From G963663315 sp963663315 (lineage in GTDB: Bacteria > Pseudomonadota > Gammaproteobacteria > Arenicellales > Poriferihabitantaceae), in contig OY760176.1 of the NCBI GenBank assembly GCA_963663315.1, forward strand, positions 310,001-374,000: a stretch of DNA of 64,000 nt, given 5' to 3'. Shown here piece after piece: positions 60,479 to 64,000 of this stretch; position 1 is the stretch's first letter; every line of letters starts with the position of its first letter. Under the pieces are notes generated by a model. The model did not search any database. It saw only the letters and a program-made list of their open reading frames with translations, and was not told where the DNA came from. Made by a program: the position numbers and the translations under genes.

Positions 60479-62350
60479 GTGAATCGCCGCATAAATTCAC
60501 TGGTCAATTCATCGAGACAGACCAGATTTACCGTTTTCCTGATCCTGGATGTTGTGCTGATATTGCTCGGCCTCTGGGCGTCGTATTTTTTGAGGATGGA
60601 TACCTTCGTCATCACCGATTTTCGTTTTGCTCTTCTGGGGCTGGCCGCGCCTGTCATTGCCATTCCGGTTTTTATCAGAAACGGGGTTTATCGCGCCATC
60701 ATTCGTTATCTGACCGCCGATGCCATCTGGACCATACTGCGTGCGGTGACGATCTATTGTGTTCTGTGGACATTGGTGGTGTTGTTTTCAGGCATCCTTG
60801 AGAAACCTCGTTCCATTATATTAATCAACTGGGGGGTCAGTCTGATATTGATTGGCGGAGCCCGGTTTCTCGCCTGGTACCTGACCAATCTGTATTTCAT
60901 TGCCGTCCATAAAAGCGGTAGCGATGCAAATGTCAAAAAGGTTCTGATCTATGGCGCCGGAGAGGCCGGGATTCAGATTGCTTCGGGATTGTCATCTTAT
61001 CGCGGGACCGAAGTCGTCGGCTTTATTGACGACTCCAATCTGCTCCAGAATCAGTCTATCCAGGGCAAGCGGGTCTATCCATCCGAAAACCTGTCCGTGC
61101 TGGTGGTCACCATGGAGGTCTCTGAAATTCTGCTGGCCATGCCTTCAGTTTCCCGCGGCCGGAGAGTCGAAATTTTATCTGCTCTGGAGTCCTTGCCGAT
61201 TCCGGTCAGAACATTACCCGATATTGCCTCCATCGCATCCGGCAAAGTCAAGGTCCAGGATATCAGGGAAATCAGTGTCGTTGATCTTCTCGGCAGGGAA
61301 TTGGTCTCACCCGACAGATCATTGATGCTCCGGAATATCGACAACCGTGTGGTCATGGTAACCGGCGCGGGCGGCTCTATCGGCTTCGAGTTGTGCCGCC
61401 AGATTTCCCTGTTGAACCCCAGGAAGATCATTCTGTTTGAGCAAAGCGAATTCAATTTATATAAAATCGACCGTGAGCTTCGATCCCGCGAGGTCGAGTT
61501 TGTTCCGGTGCTGGGTTCGGTTTCGGATATGGACCATATTACCGAGCGATGCAAATCGCTGGAGGTGGATACGATCTTCCATGCCGCAGCTTACAAGCAT
61601 GTCCCCCTGGTGGAGACGAATCCTGCGATCGGTGTTAAAAACAATGTATTTGGAACCCACGCCACAGCCATGGCGGCGATTCGGGCCAATGTGAAAAGTT
61701 TTGTACTGATTTCTACGGACAAGGCCGTTCGTCCCACCAATGTGATGGGTGCGACCAAACGTTTTTCCGAACTGATTCTCCAATCCATCAATGATCATGC
61801 GATTGCCGACCAGACCCGGTTCATTATCGTTCGATTCGGTAATGTGATTGATTCGTCGGGATCCGTGATCCCGTTGTTCCGGGACCAGATCAACATGGGT
61901 GGGCCGGTGACTGTGACCCATGAAGAAGTCACGCGCTACTTCATGACGATCCCGGAAGCCGCCCAGTTGGTAATCCAGGCCGGGGCCATGGGCAATGGCG
62001 GGGAAGTATTCGTTCTGGACATGGGAGAATCGGTCAGAATCTATGACCTTGCGGTTAAAATGATCAAGCTGAGCGGGCTTGTCCTCAAGGATGCCGGGCA
62101 TCTCAATGGCGACATCGAAATAGAATTTTCCGGATTGAGGCCAGGTGAGAAGCTGCATGAAGAATTGTTGATCGGCGGCAATGTGGCGACAACGCAACAT
62201 GATCGAATCATGATGGCGAATGAAAGATTCCTGCCGTGGGAAAAGATACGGGAAAAGCTCGATCAACTGGAAACCCAGGTAAGGAAAGGAAATGCCGACC
62301 AGATCAGGCAGACACTGGCATCCGTCGTCGAAGGCTATTCCGCCACCTGA
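60479..62350 (+). CDS. Nucleoside-diphosphate-sugar dehydratase/epimerase, CapD/PglF-like
   Basis: 623 residues from GTG at 60479. Four transmembrane helices fill residues 17-145, then a first Rossmann-like domain (LIYGAGEAGIQIA, about 160), and an SDR dehydratase domain with VTGAGGSIGFELC (about 295), FHAAAYKHVPLVE and the variant catalytic triad in FVLISTDKAVRPTNVMGATKR. It removes water from UDP-N-acetyl-sugars or epimerises them for O-antigen, capsule or exopolysaccharide. No other polysaccharide genes are adjacent in the window, so it may act alone in a dispersed locus. Confidence 0.9.
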   Translation: MNRRINSLVNSSRQTRFTVFLILDVVLILLGLWASYFLRMDTFVITDFRFALLGLAAPVIAIPVFIRNGVYRAIIRYLTADAIWTILRAVTIYCVLWTLVVLFSGILEKPRSIILINWGVSLILIGGARFLAWYLTNLYFIAVHKSGSDANVKKVLIYGAGEAGIQIASGLSSYRGTEVVGFIDDSNLLQNQSIQGKRVYPSENLSVLVVTMEVSEILLAMPSVSRGRRVEILSALESLPIPVRTLPDIASIASGKVKVQDIREISVVDLLGRELVSPDRSLMLRNIDNRVVMVTGAGGSIGFELCRQISLLNPRKIILFEQSEFNLYKIDRELRSREVEFVPVLGSVSDMDHITERCKSLEVDTIFHAAAYKHVPLVETNPAIGVKNNVFGTHATAMAAIRANVKSFVLISTDKAVRPTNVMGATKRFSELILQSINDHAIADQTRFIIVRFGNVIDSSGSVIPLFRDQINMGGPVTVTHEEVTRYFMTIPEAAQLVIQAGAMGNGGEVFVLDMGESVRIYDLAVKMIKLSGLVLKDAGHLNGDIEIEFSGLRPGEKLHEELLIGGNVATTQHDRIMMANERFLPWEKIREKLDQLETQVRKGNADQIRQTLASVVEGYSAT

Positions 62351-62359
62351 ATTTCGGTC

Positions 62360-62387
62360 CGGACAACCACGGTGGGTTGTCCCTACG
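62360..62387. repeat. Dispersed GGACAACC hairpin, third copy
   Basis: CGGACAACCACGGTGGGTTG with a further eight bases matches 16504-16531 and 18441-18468 at 25 of 28 positions. Here the stem GGACAACC / GGTTGTCC is perfect. It lies between the convergent capD and methyltransferase genes and may serve as a terminator or be a mobile repeat fragment. Confidence 0.8.
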
Positions 62388-62411
62388 CGGCGAGCGTACT
62401 GCAAGCGCGGA

Positions 62412-63101
62412 TTATCCTTTCCGGTAGATGCAGAACCAGCCTTCAGGCTGATTACCCTCATAGTAGTGATCCATTTCCAGACTCAGGCAGCGGAGTATGG
62501 ACTGATTTTCCAGTTGTTCGAACATGTCGGCAAATCCCATGCTTTCCCATAGATCCTTGTGAACCGTGCAGGCAAGAATACCGGCGGGTTTCAGAATCCT
62601 GCAAATTTCATTAAGTGGTTCAGGGCCGACATGACCATGAGTGAAGGTTCCCGACGAAATGACACAATCAAAGCTGTCGCTTTCATAGTCCAGCGGCAGG
62701 TTGATATCGCCGACTTTCAGACCTTTATACAGCCCCTTGCGATTCGCCACAGCGACCATCTCCCAGGATAAATCGATGCCGTACAGGTTGGTATACCCCT
62801 GTTCCATCAGCGCATATACGGTCAGACCCGTACCGCATCCAAGGTCGAGGATTTTCGCGTCCCTGTCATCGAGATGCGCCATCATTTTCGCTGCGATCAA
62901 TCCGGGTGATGCATAATTCAACTCTCCGACCATTTGCTGATCGTATTCCTGTGCCCACTTTGCATAGAAAAGCTTCATGCTCTCCCTGTTTTGAAGGTTG
63001 TAGGCTTCAGTTACGAACTCTCCCGGGCCTGTAGCCATATTTCCGGGTTTTTCCTTCACTGCCTGGATTTCATTTTGGTCGGGGGATTCATTTTTTGTCA
63101 T
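62412..63101 (-). CDS. Class I SAM-dependent methyltransferase
   Basis: 229 residues. AKILDLGCGTGLTVYALMEQG is motif I, LYGIDLSWEMVAVANRKG the ribose-binding acidic end, and FDCVISSGTFTHGHVGPEPLNEICRILKPAGILACTV motifs II-III. The first 35 residues are an unstructured, charged leader. The substrate is unknown; small-molecule or natural-product targets are plausible. It lies 11 bases after the EamA transporter gene, probably in the same operon. Confidence 0.87.
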   Translation of the reverse strand: MTKNESPDQNEIQAVKEKPGNMATGPGEFVTEAYNLQNRESMKLFYAKWAQEYDQQMVGELNYASPGLIAAKMMAHLDDRDAKILDLGCGTGLTVYALMEQGYTNLYGIDLSWEMVAVANRKGLYKGLKVGDINLPLDYESDSFDCVISSGTFTHGHVGPEPLNEICRILKPAGILACTVHKDLWESMGFADMFEQLENQSILRCLSLEMDHYYEGNQPEGWFCIYRKG

Positions 63102-63112
63102 CGGATTCCTGC

Positions 63113-64000
63113 TCAGGATATATTCACGAGTGATTTATTGCCGGATTTCAGTACCATTACGACACCGATCACACAGGCAACGATTCCCATAATCGACACC
63201 AGCCCGAATGTCTCGTCGAAAAATATCCAGGCCTGAACCACCACAAAAGGCGGCACCAGGTAAAACAGCCCCGCCACTTTGCCTGCTTCTCCGGTGCGGA
63301 TCAACCACAGCAGGAGCATCGATGTGCCGACCGACAAAACCAGCACCAGCCATCCCATCGCCAGAATAAATGACATTGTCCAGTCGACATCGCGGGATTC
63401 CAGTGAAAATGCAAGAACGCACATGACCACGGTATTGATCAGGAACTGGAAGCAAACACTCGGTAACAGGTCATACCCTCCGCAGAATTTTTTCTGGTAA
63501 ACCGTGCCGGCGGAGATAGCAATCAATGCAACCGTTGAGAAAACCAGTCCGGGGTAATTGATGGCCCCGGTGTCAATGTCCTGTTGGCCGATGACAATGG
63601 TGACCCCGATAAACCCCAGGATCAACCCGGCAATTTTGATCCGGGTAATGGATTCGCCCAGCCAGCGGGTCGCCATAAATACCGTTACAAGGGGTTGCAT
63701 GCCGATCACGATTGCAGTCATCGAAGAAGGCAGCCCTATCTTGATCGCACTAAAAACACCTCCAAGGTAAACACAGTGGATCAGCATGGCGACCACCGCC
63801 ATGTGGCCGTAGTCAACCATCCGCTTTGGCCAGGTCACATCGAAAAACGGAACCAGTGAGAACAATAGCAGAGTCGCGAGCAGCATTCTGATGCCGAGAA
63901 AAGTGAATGGCTCGGCACTCGGCAAGCCGAATTTCGCACTGATAAAACCGGTACTCCACAGGAATACGAACAACAGCGGAAGTCCTGTTCTTATGGCATG
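63113..64000 (-). CDS. EamA/DMT family transporter (5' end beyond the window)
   Basis: At least 295 residues with about ten transmembrane helices in two EamA repeats; LPLLFVFLWSTGFISAKFGLPSAEPFTFLGIRM and the second repeat with WLVLVLSVGTSMLLLWLIRTGEAGKVAGLFYLVPPFV are typical. The frame is open to the right edge, so the TTG at 63973 is probably not the real start. It would move a small metabolite or amino acid across the inner membrane. The methyltransferase 11 bases downstream may act on the same compound. Confidence 0.85.
   Translation of the reverse strand, partial: HAIRTGLPLLFVFLWSTGFISAKFGLPSAEPFTFLGIRMLLATLLLFSLVPFFDVTWPKRMVDYGHMAVVAMLIHCVYLGGVFSAIKIGLPSSMTAIVIGMQPLVTVFMATRWLGESITRIKIAGLILGFIGVTIVIGQQDIDTGAINYPGLVFSTVALIAISAGTVYQKKFCGGYDLLPSVCFQFLINTVVMCVLAFSLESRDVDWTMSFILAMGWLVLVLSVGTSMLLLWLIRTGEAGKVAGLFYLVPPFVVVQAWIFFDETFGLVSIMGIVACVIGVVMVLKSGNKSLVNIS

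Noticed and set aside
61457..62461. 334-codon minus-strand frame over the CapD-like gene
   Set aside because: Mirror of the dehydratase domain; the plus-strand protein carries all expected motifs.
1..64000. tRNA, rRNA or CRISPR features
   Set aside because: No cloverleaf-like sequence with conserved arms, no rRNA-like block and no regularly spaced repeats were seen while reading both strands.

Overview
The window reads as one contig piece from a marine-type gammaproteobacterium. The block accA-tilS-pyrG-kdsA-eno-ftsB, together with Hda, HemJ and LPS-type acyl and heptosyl transferases, points to a Gram-negative gammaproteobacterium. The many osmolyte and organic-acid importers (BCCT, TRAP, tripartite tricarboxylate transporter), a probable DMSP-lyase-like cupin and a probable sulfoacetate pathway suggest a marine heterotroph or symbiont that uses small organosulfur and methylated compounds. 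I saw no rRNA, tRNA or CRISPR array.

Layout. 1-3.4 kb is an accessory, decaying stretch: a Calx-beta fragment at the edge, a HigBA module whose toxin is cut short, an orphan branched-chain-type binding protein, a multicopper oxidase with a large internal deletion, a cytochrome c, and a second scrap of higA. 3.4-8.8 kb holds glnB, an FAD oxidoreductase, a persulfide dioxygenase-rhodanese fusion, a homocysteine methyltransferase fused to a SAM methyltransferase, and an SDR. 8.9-15.5 kb is the housekeeping block accA to ftsB. 15.7-18.5 kb is a disrupted zone: an M24 peptidase pseudogene followed by a two-gene Xre-ImmA/PIN cassette enclosed by a nearly identical 150-bp direct repeat. 18.6-27.7 kb carries an LtaS-like sulfatase-fold enzyme, an acyl-CoA ligase, an enolase-superfamily remnant, and a run of binding protein, BCCT carrier, Hsp20, DMSP-lyase-like cupin and ureohydrolase. 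27.8-45.2 kb is mostly core: acnA, hemJ, DUF1127, LysR, an LPS/glycosyltransferase run, argG/argF, wrbA, hda, a CDP-alcohol transferase, purM-purN-DUF3108 and a YadGH-like ABC exporter. 45.3-51.5 kb is a minus-strand unit tctA-tctB-tctC-sauS-sauT. 51.6-64 kb holds an aminotransferase, a LOG protein, a TRAP operon with an unusual long DctM, folE, DUF2797, a CapD-like dehydratase, a methyltransferase and an EamA transporter cut by the window edge.

The most interesting points are the repeat-bounded Xre-ImmA/PIN cassette with its own promoter and 16-bp inverted-repeat operator, a 27-codon membrane peptide gene whose stop overlaps the ribosome binding site of a DUF1127 gene, the DctM protein with a roughly 330-residue charged helical tail, the homocysteine methyltransferase-methyltransferase fusion, and the two organosulfur modules (DMSP-like and sulfoacetate-like).
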